Shown: positions 1 through 8,117, numbered from the stretch's first letter. The stretch: DNA of 48,368 bases from an uncultured Pelagibacteraceae bacterium (GCA_902609065.1 CACLQJ010000004.1:1-48368); one strand, 5' to 3'. A program made the numbers and translations. The notes: a model not told the origin generated them from the sequence alone.

Positions 1-28
1 TTTTTTTGTTTTTTTTGTTTTTCTTCAT
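1..28 (-). CDS. Possible start of a gene running off the left edge (partial)
   Basis: On the minus strand an ATG at 28-26 is followed by an open run of lysine and asparagine codons to the window edge (it would read MKKNKKNKK). It lies 28 nt downstream of the cfa stop on the same strand, a normal gene spacing here. No ribosome binding site is visible, and nine codons are too few to recognise a family. It may equally be AT-rich intergenic sequence. Confidence 0.25.
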
Positions 29-56
29 TAAGTTATTAAGACTTATCAATAATTAA

Positions 57-1247
57 TTAATAAATATAGTCTCTTGTATTTGGTGTTGATAATAATTCTT
101 TACTCAATTGAAATTGAAATACAACCTGATCTCCCCATTTAAATGCCATTTCACATCCTGCTAGATAAAACTCCCACATCCTGAAAAATCTTTCATCAAA
201 CATTTTTAAAACTTCTTGTTTTTTACCTAAAAATCTATTTTTCCAATTTCTTAACGTATGTGAATAGTGAACTCTAAGAACTTCCATGTCAGCAATAATT
301 AAATTTGATTTTTCAATTGATTTTGATAATTCGCTCAAACTAGGAGTATATCCCCCCGGAAAAATATATTTTGATATCCATGGGTGCGGGTCTCGAGGTG
401 TCATTACAGAGCCTATCGTATGAATTAAAGCAACACCGTCATCATTTAAAAATTTTGATACGGCATTAAAGTACGACCCATAGAATTTTTTACCCACGTG
501 CTCCAACATACCGACACTTACCACACGATCAAATTTTTCGTTTAATTGTCTGTAGTCAACTAGTTCAAACCTCACTTGATTTTGAAGATTTAATTCTTTA
601 GCTTTTTTCATGCTATATTCCAATTGATTTTCCGAAAGAGTAATGCCTAAAACCTCACATTGGCTTTGTTTTGCTATCTCAAGAGCTAGTGTACCCCACC
701 CTGAACCAATATCTAAAACTTTAAGATTCGGTTTTAAGTTAAGTTTTTTAATTATATGGTTCATTTTATTTTTTTGAGCTAATTCAATACTTTCATTTTC
801 ATTTTTAAAATACGCACAAGAGTATTGTCTATTCTTATCTAAAAATAAATCATACAGCTTTTCAGAAATATCGTAGTGATGTACAACATTTGATTTTGAC
901 TTCTTAGCAAAATTAAACTTAGTAACATAATTAAAAATCCCCATTAGTTTTTTTATAACAGCTGCATAATTACTCGTATTACCTCTTCGAATATTTTTCA
1001 TCGCAATTTCTAAAAAATCTGTTAAAGATCCATTCTCAATTACAGCTGACCCATCTGTATAAGCTTCTCCAAAATATAGATCTGGCAGAATTAGCAATTT
1101 ATAATGAAGACTTTTATCTAATAACTTTAATTTTATAGGTGGATTTTTAATGGGAGCGCCAATTAAATGTTCAATTTTATTTGCATCGACTAAAATAAAT
1201 CCATCTTCTTTAAAAAGATTATTTAAAAATTTCTTTAGTCTCTTCAT
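57..1247 (-). CDS. cfa: Cyclopropane-fatty-acyl-phospholipid synthase family methyltransferase
   Basis: Transfers a methylene group from S-adenosylmethionine to the double bond of unsaturated acyl chains in membrane phospholipids. The 396-residue length fits the family. The SAM-binding glycine motif VLDIGSGWGTLALEIA lies near residues 176-191. The family's YSCAYF stretch precedes it and the C-terminal half has the HYSHTLRNW segment. The N-terminal ~100 residues match the lipid-binding extension of Cfa proteins. It is 14 nt downstream of a DapA-like gene on the same strand, so the two are probably co-transcribed, although no shared pathway is obvious. Cfa itself and related SAM-dependent lipid methyltransferases are hard to tell apart by sequence alone. 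Confidence 0.88.
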   Translation of the reverse strand: MKRLKKFLNNLFKEDGFILVDANKIEHLIGAPIKNPPIKLKLLDKSLHYKLLILPDLYFGEAYTDGSAVIENGSLTDFLEIAMKNIRRGNTSNYAAVIKKLMGIFNYVTKFNFAKKSKSNVVHHYDISEKLYDLFLDKNRQYSCAYFKNENESIELAQKNKMNHIIKKLNLKPNLKVLDIGSGWGTLALEIAKQSQCEVLGITLSENQLEYSMKKAKELNLQNQVRFELVDYRQLNEKFDRVVSVGMLEHVGKKFYGSYFNAVSKFLNDDGVALIHTIGSVMTPRDPHPWISKYIFPGGYTPSLSELSKSIEKSNLIIADMEVLRVHYSHTLRNWKNRFLGKKQEVLKMFDERFFRMWEFYLAGCEMAFKWGDQVVFQFQLSKELLSTPNTRDYIY

Positions 1248-1261
1248 AATAATTTAATAAT

Positions 1262-2134
1262 TCAATAATTTATATTAAAATCTAATTTTTTTAATTCTTC
1301 AAATAATTTTTTTTCCTCTTCTTTTGGTAATAAATCCATTATAGGTAGAACATTTTTAAAAATAGGATCTTTTTGAGACATATATGAATGTAAACCAGAT
1401 ACTAAATTGAACTGTTTAAATACTTTTCTAATATTACAAAGTTTTTCATTCTGTGTTTGAATTTTATTTGAATGAAAATCATCGAATACTTTTCTGGCAA
1501 TACTAGACGTTATATTACATGTGGCACTAATTGCGCCATGACAACCAACTTTCAGACCAGATAATAATTTTTCTTCGGAGCCTACAAAAATAGACAAATC
1601 ATTTTTTTTATATTTGTCGTAGATATTATACGAACTATCTTTAATGCCGACAATCTGATTAGGAAACTTATTTTTTAATTCTTCAACACAATTTAGACTA
1701 AACTTATATCCAGCAAGTTTTTCAAAATTGTACAATATTATTTTACATTCGCTAACACTTTCGATGATCTTGCTAAAATATTCAATTACGTTTTTATCTG
1801 TATAACTATAATATGCTGGTGGCATAATTAAAAAATGGTTTAAATTTAATGATATTGAAATTTTAATTAAGTTTATAGTATCACCCAATGAATTAGAACC
1901 AGTTCCAATTATAAAATTGTCAAAATTTTTACTTTGTGGAATTAAATTTATTAATTTAATTTTTTCAGAGATTGAAATTAATTGTGATTGCCCTGTACTA
2001 CCTAATAAAACTACACCATGACAACCATTATCAATCAAAAAGTCAGCATGACTAATTGTTTTTTCCGCATTTAACGATAAATCTTCGTTAAAAACTGTTA
2101 ATGAGGCCGCATAAATGCCTTGAATTTTGTTCAT
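1262..2134 (-). CDS. DapA/N-acetylneuraminate lyase superfamily aldolase
   Basis: A 290-residue class I aldolase-fold protein. The phosphate/carboxylate-binding loop appears as GSTGQS near residues 45-50. The catalytic tyrosine is in LYNFEKLAG and the Schiff-base lysine is in GIKDSS near residue 165. These residues define the dihydrodipicolinate synthase/NAL family. The loop GSTGQS differs from the GTTGE of true DapA, so this is probably a paralog that cleaves or forms a 2-keto sugar acid. The substrate cannot be read from sequence. The gene sits directly upstream of cfa and is divergent from a glycosyltransferase family 9 gene, which weakly suggests surface-sugar metabolism. Confidence 0.75.
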   Translation of the reverse strand: MNKIQGIYAASLTVFNEDLSLNAEKTISHADFLIDNGCHGVVLLGSTGQSQLISISEKIKLINLIPQSKNFDNFIIGTGSNSLGDTINLIKISISLNLNHFLIMPPAYYSYTDKNVIEYFSKIIESVSECKIILYNFEKLAGYKFSLNCVEELKNKFPNQIVGIKDSSYNIYDKYKKNDLSIFVGSEEKLLSGLKVGCHGAISATCNITSSIARKVFDDFHSNKIQTQNEKLCNIRKVFKQFNLVSGLHSYMSQKDPIFKNVLPIMDLLPKEEEKKLFEELKKLDFNINY

Positions 2135-2182
2135 TAATAAAATTTATATAAATTTAATTTTTAGTAAAGTTTAATAGGTATT

Positions 2183-3142
2183 ATGAATATTCTAGTTATT
2201 CAAAATCGAATGGGCATGGGTGATCTTGTAATATTTATGCCTTTTATTGAGGCAATTTCTAAAAAATATAAAGTACCAATAACATGTCTTGTTAAAAAAA
2301 ATTCGAAAGCTAATGAAATATTTAAAGATAGTAAATTTATAAAAGAATTTATATTTTTAGAGAGAGGAGACAGAAAAGGAGAACATGACGGAATATTTGG
2401 ATCTTTGAAACTTATTTCAAAGTTAAAAAGTTATAATTTTGATAAGATATTTATCTTTAACTCATCAGTAAGATTTTATTTAATATCGAAAATTGCTGGT
2501 ATTCCAGAAATATTTCATTATCCACTGTTTAAAAAAAATAAGCAACATATAATCCTATCTGCACAAAAATTTTTAAAAGATAAAATAAATATTGAGGTAG
2601 AAAGCAACCCAGTTATTGATATAAGTGATGATAAAGTTAAATTATCTAAAGAAAAATTCAAAATAGACGCTGAAAAAATAAATATTTTATTGGGTATAGG
2701 AGGATCGGGCCCAACAAAAAGAGTTCCAGCAAAAATATTTATAGAAGTAATGAAATTAATTAAAAATAATTATGATTGTAAATTTTATCTGGCAACAGGA
2801 AAAAATTTTGAAGAACAGAAAATTTTAAACGAATTATTAGATTCAAATTTAAAAGACAAATGTATACCTTTGGATAATCTTAAGATTTCAGATATCTTGC
2901 CAATTATAAAAAATTGTAAAATTTCAATTTGTAACGACTCTAGTTTTAGTCACTTATCAGCAGCTTTAGGTTTACCAACGATTGTTTTAATGGCCGATAC
3001 ACCACTTGTATATGGAAGTTATAGTCCAAAAATGTACCCTATAATACCTGACGGAGAGGAGACTGTATCGCACAATACCTTAGGTAAAGATAAAATTAAT
3101 CCAAAAAAAATTTTTTCAAAAGTAAAAGAGATAATCAGTTAA
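2183..3142 (+). CDS. Glycosyltransferase family 9 (heptosyltransferase-like)
   Basis: A 319-residue protein with the GT9 layout. The N-terminal Rossmann-like half begins NILVIQNRMGMGDLVIFMP, as in ADP-heptose:LPS heptosyltransferases. The C-terminal nucleotide-sugar half has GIGGSGPTKRVP near residues 172-183 and the conserved CNDSSFSHLSAALGLPTI donor-binding stretch near 249-266. It probably adds a sugar to lipopolysaccharide core or another surface glycan on the cytoplasmic face of the inner membrane. The exact sugar is unknown. Its stop codon interlocks with the convergent J-protein gene in the palindrome TTAA (3139-3142). Confidence 0.82.
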   Translation: MNILVIQNRMGMGDLVIFMPFIEAISKKYKVPITCLVKKNSKANEIFKDSKFIKEFIFLERGDRKGEHDGIFGSLKLISKLKSYNFDKIFIFNSSVRFYLISKIAGIPEIFHYPLFKKNKQHIILSAQKFLKDKINIEVESNPVIDISDDKVKLSKEKFKIDAEKINILLGIGGSGPTKRVPAKIFIEVMKLIKNNYDCKFYLATGKNFEEQKILNELLDSNLKDKCIPLDNLKISDILPIIKNCKISICNDSSFSHLSAALGLPTIVLMADTPLVYGSYSPKMYPIIPDGEETVSHNTLGKDKINPKKIFSKVKEIIS

Positions 3143-3648
3143 GATATATCTTTAATCACAGTATCCTTAGCTTCATTAACTATAGATGCTAATCTTGAGA
3201 GTTCAGGGCTAATGTCAGGATGAATTTTTTTCATAATTTTTTTATAAGAATTCATTACATGTTCCTTAGAATATTTTTTTTTTGGATTGAGATTGAGAAT
3301 TTTGTATGCTTCTTCTAATGATATTGATTGGTTGTTATAATTTTGATTTATATTTCCGAAATTGAATCTTCCGTAATTTTTCAAAACTCTTAGAAGTCCC
3401 CATATTCTTAAGAATTGTAACAAAGTAAGTCCGGCTTTAGTTTTTATAAGCGGCAAAATCATCATTAAAAATGGAAGTGAAAAAATGTATCTTCCAGCAA
3501 ACGCCATTAAAATAGCCAATAAAATAGATACTAAGATAATTGATGATCTTATTGTTTTTGCGACCCTCTTTGTTGAGCTTTTTGCAAACCAATTAAGAAA
3601 TAAATAAATTAAGACAAAAATGACAAGTGTTATAATAAAAATATTCAT
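3139..3648 (-). CDS. Membrane-anchored J-domain protein (DnaJ-like)
   Basis: A 169-residue protein. It has a hydrophobic segment at the extreme N-terminus (residues 2-18), one or two more near 35-65, and a truncated J-domain at the C-terminus (about 112-169) with the diagnostic HPD tripeptide in KKIHPDISPE. The order membrane anchor then C-terminal J-domain resembles Pam18/Tim14, a group known in alphaproteobacteria. The expected role is stimulating DnaK ATPase activity at the inner membrane. It lacks the Gly/Phe and zinc-finger regions of DnaJ. It converges with the GT9 gene through a shared TTAA, and its start is 16 nt from the divergent oligopeptidase gene. Confidence 0.78.
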   Translation of the reverse strand: MNIFIITLVIFVLIYLFLNWFAKSSTKRVAKTIRSSIILVSILLAILMAFAGRYIFSLPFLMMILPLIKTKAGLTLLQFLRIWGLLRVLKNYGRFNFGNINQNYNNQSISLEEAYKILNLNPKKKYSKEHVMNSYKKIMKKIHPDISPELSRLASIVNEAKDTVIKDIS

Positions 3649-3664
3649 ATATTAAAAAAATATA

Positions 3665-5740
3665 ATGAAAATACCACACCTTAAAAAGAAAACTGAACTT
3701 AAATCTTGTCACAATACTAGCTGGGAAGATGATTATAGCTGGGTTCATCAGTCAAATATTCTTGAAGTTTTAAAGGATAGTTCGAAACTTGATCCTGATG
3801 TAAGGAAATATCTCGAAGAGGAGAATAATTTCACTGAGTATCATCTTAAAGACACCAAAAATATTCAACAGGATTTATTTAAAGAAATAAAAGGAAGGAT
3901 AAAATTAGATGATGAGTCTATTCCCTTCAAAGATAAAAAGTATGAATATTGGACAAAAACTACTGTAAAGGGAAATTATTCAATTAAATTAAGAAAAAAA
4001 ATTGGAACAGATTTAGTGGAGGAGTATTGGAATGGAGATGAAGAAAAAGAAAAATTAAATACAGAGTACTTCGGTGTTGGGGATCTTGAAGTTAGTTATA
4101 ACGATAAAATACTTGGTTATTCTTTAGATTTAAAAGGATCGGAATATTACACAATTTATTTAAAAAATATTGAGACAAACAAAATTATTTCTGAAAAGAT
4201 AGAAGACACTTCGGGTGGAATAACATTTAGTCTAGATGATAAATATATTTTTTATTCTAAACTAGATAAATTTCACAGGCCTAGAAAGATTTACAGGCAT
4301 AAGATCGGAGAACCTGTCTCAAAAGATAAATTAATTTTCGAAGAACAAAGTGATGCATTTACAGTTGGTATAAATTTAACGTCTGATGAAAAATATTTTG
4401 TAATTACCTCTTCGGACCACAATACATCTGAACAATATTATTTTAAAGCGAATGAAGAAACTCCAAAACCTAAGCTTATTAAAAAAAGAAATAAAGGGGT
4501 AATCTATTCCATAAATTCATGGGATAATCATTTCTATAATCATACAAATGAGAACGCTGAGGATTTTAAAATTGATTATTGCAATGATTTATCATCTCAA
4601 GATTGGCAGTCGTACATACCCGCTCAAGAGGAAGTTTTAATAGGAAGCTTATTTTTTTTAAACAATTGGGTTTTAAGATCTGAGATTTCTAATGCATTAC
4701 CGAAAATCTTTGTAAAAAATAGAGAGACTAATAAAGAGGAAGAAATAAAATTTACAGATGAAAAAATTATTGACCCTAGTATATCTTTCTTTCAGAAGGA
4801 TAGAGATACAGATTTAATTTATTTAAGTTATTCTTCACCCAAAACTCAATCAAGGACATATTTATATAATTTAAAATCTAAAGAAAGAAATCTTGTAAAA
4901 GAGCAAGAAATACCTTCAGGACATAACCCAGACGATTATATTGTGGAAAGACTTGAATGCGCTTCACACGACGGAAGAAAAATACCAATAACTTTAACGC
5001 GTCACAAAAAAACTAAAGTCAATGGTACTGCAAATGTTTTACTTTATGGATATGGTTCATATGGAAGTTCTATGTCTCCATCTTTTTCTTCAACCAAATT
5101 TAGTTTGATCGATAGAGATATAATTTGGGTGACAGCACATATTAGAGGTGGAATGGAAAGAGGAATGAAATGGTGGAAGGAGGGTAAATTATTAAATAAA
5201 AAGAACACTTTTGAAGATTACATTGCGGTTGGAGAGTTTTTAATAAACAAAAATTATACCTCAAGAAAAAAAATTATAGGTTTTGGAGGTTCAGCAGGTG
5301 GTTTGCTTATGGGCGTAGTTGTAAACCAAAAACCAGAATTATTTTTAGCAATGATATTAGCTGTTCCTTTTGTCGACTCTCTAACCACTAATTTAGATCA
5401 TTCGCTGCCGCTAACAATAGGTGAATTTGATGAATTTGGAAATGCTAAAAGTAACAAAGAGCATTTTGATTATATTTATTCTTATGCTCCTTACAATAAC
5501 ATCAAAAAAATGGATTACCCCCATATGCTTATTACAACAAGTCTTAGCGACAATAGGGTTTTGTTTGATGAGCCATTAAAATTTACTGCAAAGCTTAGAG
5601 AATACAAAACTGATAACAATTTGCTTTTACTCAAAACTGAAATGAATGCTGGTCATGGTGGTAAGTCTGGTAGAGATGGGGCTATAGAAGAAATTGCTTT
5701 AGATTATGCATTTGCACTAAAAGTATCTAATAAAATTTAA
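3665..5740 (+). CDS. ptrB: Prolyl oligopeptidase family serine peptidase (oligopeptidase B-like)
   Basis: A 691-residue cytoplasmic peptidase of the S9A family. The N-terminal ~400 residues match the seven-bladed propeller and the C-terminal part is an alpha/beta hydrolase. The catalytic serine is Ser543 in GGSAGG, the aspartate is Asp629 in SLSDNRVLFDEP, and the histidine is His664 in NAGHGGKSGRDG. Family motifs YGSYGSSM and HIRGGMERG are present. Length and motif order fit oligopeptidase B (PtrB), which cleaves short peptides after basic residues. The Arg/Lys versus Pro preference is inferred from overall similarity. There is no signal peptide. Confidence 0.85.
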   Translation: MKIPHLKKKTELKSCHNTSWEDDYSWVHQSNILEVLKDSSKLDPDVRKYLEEENNFTEYHLKDTKNIQQDLFKEIKGRIKLDDESIPFKDKKYEYWTKTTVKGNYSIKLRKKIGTDLVEEYWNGDEEKEKLNTEYFGVGDLEVSYNDKILGYSLDLKGSEYYTIYLKNIETNKIISEKIEDTSGGITFSLDDKYIFYSKLDKFHRPRKIYRHKIGEPVSKDKLIFEEQSDAFTVGINLTSDEKYFVITSSDHNTSEQYYFKANEETPKPKLIKKRNKGVIYSINSWDNHFYNHTNENAEDFKIDYCNDLSSQDWQSYIPAQEEVLIGSLFFLNNWVLRSEISNALPKIFVKNRETNKEEEIKFTDEKIIDPSISFFQKDRDTDLIYLSYSSPKTQSRTYLYNLKSKERNLVKEQEIPSGHNPDDYIVERLECASHDGRKIPITLTRHKKTKVNGTANVLLYGYGSYGSSMSPSFSSTKFSLIDRDIIWVTAHIRGGMERGMKWWKEGKLLNKKNTFEDYIAVGEFLINKNYTSRKKIIGFGGSAGGLLMGVVVNQKPELFLAMILAVPFVDSLTTNLDHSLPLTIGEFDEFGNAKSNKEHFDYIYSYAPYNNIKKMDYPHMLITTSLSDNRVLFDEPLKFTAKLREYKTDNNLLLLKTEMNAGHGGKSGRDGAIEEIALDYAFALKVSNKI

Positions 5741-5742
5741 CC

Positions 5743-5772
5743 CTTGTAAAATCGATAATAGTACCCATATAA
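5743..5772 (+). promoter_or_regulatory. RpoH (sigma-32) heat-shock promoter for hsp20
   Basis: CTTGTAAA at 5743-5750, a 13-nt spacer, then CCCATATAA at 5764-5772. This matches the sigma-32 consensus (CTTGAAA, 13-15 nt, CCCCATNT) and is unlike the AT-rich housekeeping promoters nearby. Transcription would start near 5779, about 48 nt before the hsp20 ATG. Confidence 0.72.
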
Positions 5773-5780
5773 ATTTTTAA

Positions 5781-5822
5781 GTTGCCTAATGGGACTTTAA
5801 ATAACCTTGCTAACAAAGGAGG
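5781..5822 (+). promoter_or_regulatory. ROSE-like RNA thermometer in the hsp20 leader
   Basis: The 3' hairpin pairs CCTTGCT (5805-5811) with AGGAGG (5817-5822). Pairs are C5805-G5822, C5806-G5821, U5807-A5820, U5808-G5819, C5810-G5818 and U5811-A5817, with G5809 bulged and a 5-nt loop. A UUGCU strand opposing AGGAGG with an unpaired G is the hallmark of ROSE elements, which control small heat-shock genes in alphaproteobacteria. A second small hairpin with a bulged G lies upstream at 5781-5795 (GTTGCC, loop TAAT, GGGAC). The assignment comes from base-pairing by eye plus family knowledge. No folding energy was computed. Confidence 0.6.
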
Positions 5823-5827
5823 ATAAC

Positions 5828-6274
5828 ATGACAAGTAAGGATCTATCTATATTTAACTCACTAAGACCATTTTCAATTGGTTTTGACGATATGTTTGATC
5901 AATTTGAAAATATGTTGGGTAATGGTGGTTTGAGCATGCAATCAAACTATCCACCATATAACATTAGAAAAACTGGAAAGGACAATTATTCAATAGAAGT
6001 TGCACTTGCTGGTTTTAACAAAAATGATGTTGAAGTTGAATTCGAGGATAATTTATTAACTATAAGAACAAAACAGATTGATAAATCTGAGAATAAAGAT
6101 GTAAATGGTGAAATAATTCACAAAGGTATTTCTCAAAGACAATTTTCTAGATCGTTTACAATTGCAGATGATGTAAAAGTAAATGGTGCAGAATTAAAAG
6201 ATGGTCTTTTAAGAATCGCCTGCGAAAGAATTATGCCTGAACACAAAAAAAAGAAACTTATTGAGATTAAATAA
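5828..6274 (+). CDS. ibpA: Small heat shock protein, Hsp20/IbpA family
   Basis: ATP-independent chaperone that binds unfolding proteins in the cytoplasm. I place the start at the ATG at 5828 (148 residues), five nt after the strong AAAGGAGG at 5815-5822. An in-frame TTG at 5807 would put the ribosome binding site inside the gene. The N-terminus (LRPFSIGFDDMFDQFE) resembles IbpA. The alpha-crystallin domain covers about residues 32-130, with YNIRKTGKDNYSIEVALAGF at its start and the conserved ELKDGLLRI near its end. Transcription probably depends on RpoH, and translation on the hairpin that masks the ribosome binding site. A perfect 9-bp hairpin follows the stop. Confidence 0.92.
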   Translation: MTSKDLSIFNSLRPFSIGFDDMFDQFENMLGNGGLSMQSNYPPYNIRKTGKDNYSIEVALAGFNKNDVEVEFEDNLLTIRTKQIDKSENKDVNGEIIHKGISQRQFSRSFTIADDVKVNGAELKDGLLRIACERIMPEHKKKKLIEIK

Positions 6275-6286
6275 GTAATAAACTTG

Positions 6287-6310
6287 CTTGTGGGGATTAT
6301 TCCCCACAAG
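6287..6310. terminator. Perfect hairpin between convergent genes, possible bidirectional terminator
   Basis: CTTGTGGGG (6287-6295), loop ATTATT, CCCCACAAG (6302-6310): nine perfect pairs, unusually GC-rich for this window. It lies between the hsp20 stop (6274) and the convergent lipoprotein stop (6313). Neither side has a clear T-tract, so it may stop transcription inefficiently or mainly protect mRNA 3' ends. Confidence 0.55.
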
Positions 6311-6312
6311 TA

Positions 6313-6615
6313 TCAAATACATCCACTTGAAGAAAAACCAATTATAGTACCGTTAGCATTTATAGTAAATTTTCTTTCACAAGGAATACCATACTTTTTT
6401 GTTTTATAAACTAAAGTCTCATTACCTAGTTCGTCAATATAGTCATCTGTGGGAACGCCTAATTCAGATTTGATTTCAGATTCTTGTTTTCCAACAAAAA
6501 GGCCGAATTTCTGGTTTTCTCTTTCTGCAACTTCATCAGATTTATTTTTTATCGTCTGACAACTGTTTAAAAAAAGTAATGCTATTAAGCCAATAAAAAT
6601 TATTTTAAATTTCAT
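6313..6615 (-). CDS. Small outer-membrane-type lipoprotein, possible BamE/SmpA-like fold
   Basis: A 100-residue protein with a lipoprotein signal peptide: MKFK, a hydrophobic stretch, then the lipobox LNSC with the modified cysteine at residue 19. The mature part contains FVGKQESEIKSELGVPT, which resembles the start of SmpA/OmlA (BamE-like) domains, where a turn-glycine follows a short amphipathic helix. Two further cysteines (in IPCERK and SSGCI) could form a disulfide. The function is unknown. The BamE-like reading is tentative and the lipoprotein call is firm. Confidence 0.6.
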   Translation of the reverse strand: MKFKIIFIGLIALLFLNSCQTIKNKSDEVAERENQKFGLFVGKQESEIKSELGVPTDDYIDELGNETLVYKTKKYGIPCERKFTINANGTIIGFSSSGCI

Positions 6616-6764
6616 ATGTTATTTAACCATTTAATTGTGTCAAAAATTATAACTTAACTTAGCACCATAATATTAACCTATTAGTTGAAAAAAAAGATCC
6701 TTTAATAACATTCATAACACATATCATCATTAAACATAAGATTTTTGAGTAAGAATCGTTTACT

Positions 6765-6785
6765 TTAAATTTCTTGGAGGTTTAA
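6765..6785 (+). promoter_or_regulatory. Hairpin that could mask the ribosome binding site of the purine permease
   Basis: TTAAATTTC (6765-6773) can pair with GAGGTTTAA (6777-6785) through nine pairs including two G-U pairs, around loop TTG. This buries most of the GGAGG at 6776-6780 and the first base of the start codon. Most pairs are A-U, so stability is low, and chance is a real alternative in such AT-rich DNA. The rest of the 169-nt gap (6616-6764) shows no purine-riboswitch core that I can recognise. Confidence 0.3.
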
Positions 6786-8074
6786 TGTTAGACAATTATT
6801 TTAATTATAAAAAATATAAAACTGATTTTAGGACAGAAGTTGTAGCTGGTGTTTCTACTTTTTTAACAATGGCTTATATAATGTTTCTAAACCCAGTTAT
6901 ACTCGCCGATGGAGGTTTTGACTTTGGCGGCGTATTTACGGCTACTGCATTGGCTACTGCTATAGCATGTTTTATTGCAGCTTTTTATGCAAAAACATGG
7001 CCTGTAGGTTTAGCGCCAGGAATGGGAATAAATGCTTTTGTGGCTTATGGTGTATGTCTTGGAATGAAATATACTCCTGCTGAAGCACTTGGTGCAGTAT
7101 TTGTTGCGGGTGTGGTATTTTTGATTATATCACTTACACCTATTAGGGCTTGGTTAATAAATTCAATTCCTAAAAGTTTAAAATTAGGTATTGGCGCAGG
7201 CATTGGTTTATTTTTAGCCATTATAGGTTTTGAAATCATGGGATTAACAGCCGACAATCCCGTTACATTAGTCCAACTTGGGGATTTATCAAATCCTTTG
7301 TTATTACTAGGTGCTGGTGCGTTTATTTCAATGATCGTAATGGAAAAGTTTAAAGTCAAAGGTAATATAATAATTGGTATTATAGCCTTTAGTGCTATAG
7401 CCTGGCTTACTGGAGTCGGAAAATTTAATGGTGTAATGTCTGCGCCACCACCGATGACACACTTACTTACTTTTGATTTAGGAGCTGCTTTAAGTGCTTC
7501 AATGGTTACCGTGATATTTACCCTATTCTTTATAGATTTCTTTGATACAGCAGGAACTTTAACAAGTGTTGCTAACGTGTCAGGTAAAATTAGCAAAGAC
7601 GGAAAAATAAAAGATATAGATAAAGCAATGTTATCAGACAGTGTATCAACAGTCGCTGGATCTATGTTAGGAACTTCGACTGTTACAACTTATGTAGAAA
7701 GTGCTGCTGGAGTTAAAGCTGGTGGAAGAACTGGAATGACTTCGCTAGTTATAGGAGTTCTATTTCTTGCATGTTTATTTTTCAGTCCACTCGCAACATC
7801 TTTACCTAAAGAAATAGACGGTGCAGCATTAATTTACATTGCTACTTTATTTGTACGAAACATTACAGATATTGAATGGGATGATATTGCTGAAAGTGCG
7901 CCAGCAGTTCTTGCAATGATAGCAATGCCTTTCACCTATTCAATTTCAAATGGTATTGCTCTTGCATTTGTGTCCTACGCATTAATTAAAATTTTCACAG
8001 GAAAATTTAGTGAAACTAGTCCAGCTATTTGGATTGTAGCTGCATTAAGTGTTGTAAGTTTTATTGTTGGATAA
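6785..8074 (+). CDS. NCS2-family purine permease (adenine/guanine/hypoxanthine, AzgA-like)
   Basis: A 429-residue inner-membrane transporter with about 12-14 hydrophobic helices. Motifs of the AzgA/GhxP/PbuG branch of NCS2 are visible: GMGINAFVAY near residues 79-88, the TM8 signature FFIDFFDTAGTL near 248-259, and GTSTVTTYVESAAG near 297-310. Proton symport of purine bases is the family function. The start follows a strong GGAGG at 6776-6780, rare in this window. A convincing intrinsic terminator follows. The convergent next gene is a purine-type phosphoribosyltransferase, which would trap the imported base, so the pair forms a salvage unit. Confidence 0.88.
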   Translation: MLDNYFNYKKYKTDFRTEVVAGVSTFLTMAYIMFLNPVILADGGFDFGGVFTATALATAIACFIAAFYAKTWPVGLAPGMGINAFVAYGVCLGMKYTPAEALGAVFVAGVVFLIISLTPIRAWLINSIPKSLKLGIGAGIGLFLAIIGFEIMGLTADNPVTLVQLGDLSNPLLLLGAGAFISMIVMEKFKVKGNIIIGIIAFSAIAWLTGVGKFNGVMSAPPPMTHLLTFDLGAALSASMVTVIFTLFFIDFFDTAGTLTSVANVSGKISKDGKIKDIDKAMLSDSVSTVAGSMLGTSTVTTYVESAAGVKAGGRTGMTSLVIGVLFLACLFFSPLATSLPKEIDGAALIYIATLFVRNITDIEWDDIAESAPAVLAMIAMPFTYSISNGIALAFVSYALIKIFTGKFSETSPAIWIVAALSVVSFIVG

Positions 8075-8086
8075 TTTGGTTTAAAG

Positions 8087-8117
8087 GGGCTAAGCAAAAA
8101 TGTTTAGCCCTTTTTTT
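8087..8117 (+). terminator. Rho-independent terminator after the purine permease
   Basis: GGGCTAAGCA (8087-8096) pairs with TGTTTAGCCC (8101-8110), with one G-U pair and an AAAA loop, followed by seven T at 8111-8117 and more T after a single G. The hairpin overlaps the stop region of the convergent phosphoribosyltransferase. On the minus strand no T-tract follows, so it is directional. Confidence 0.85.

Noticed and set aside
5807..5827. Upstream TTG start for hsp20, adding seven residues
   Set aside because: It would place the strong AAAGGAGG inside the coding sequence. The ATG at 5828 has ideal spacing to it and matches IbpA N-termini.
6616..6784. Purine riboswitch upstream of the permease
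   Set aside because: None of the conserved three-way-junction or loop-loop sequences of the known purine aptamer could be found.
7045..7596. Long open frame on the minus strand inside the purine permease
   Set aside because: It is a reverse-frame shadow of a well-conserved permease, low-complexity and without family resemblance or ribosome binding site.
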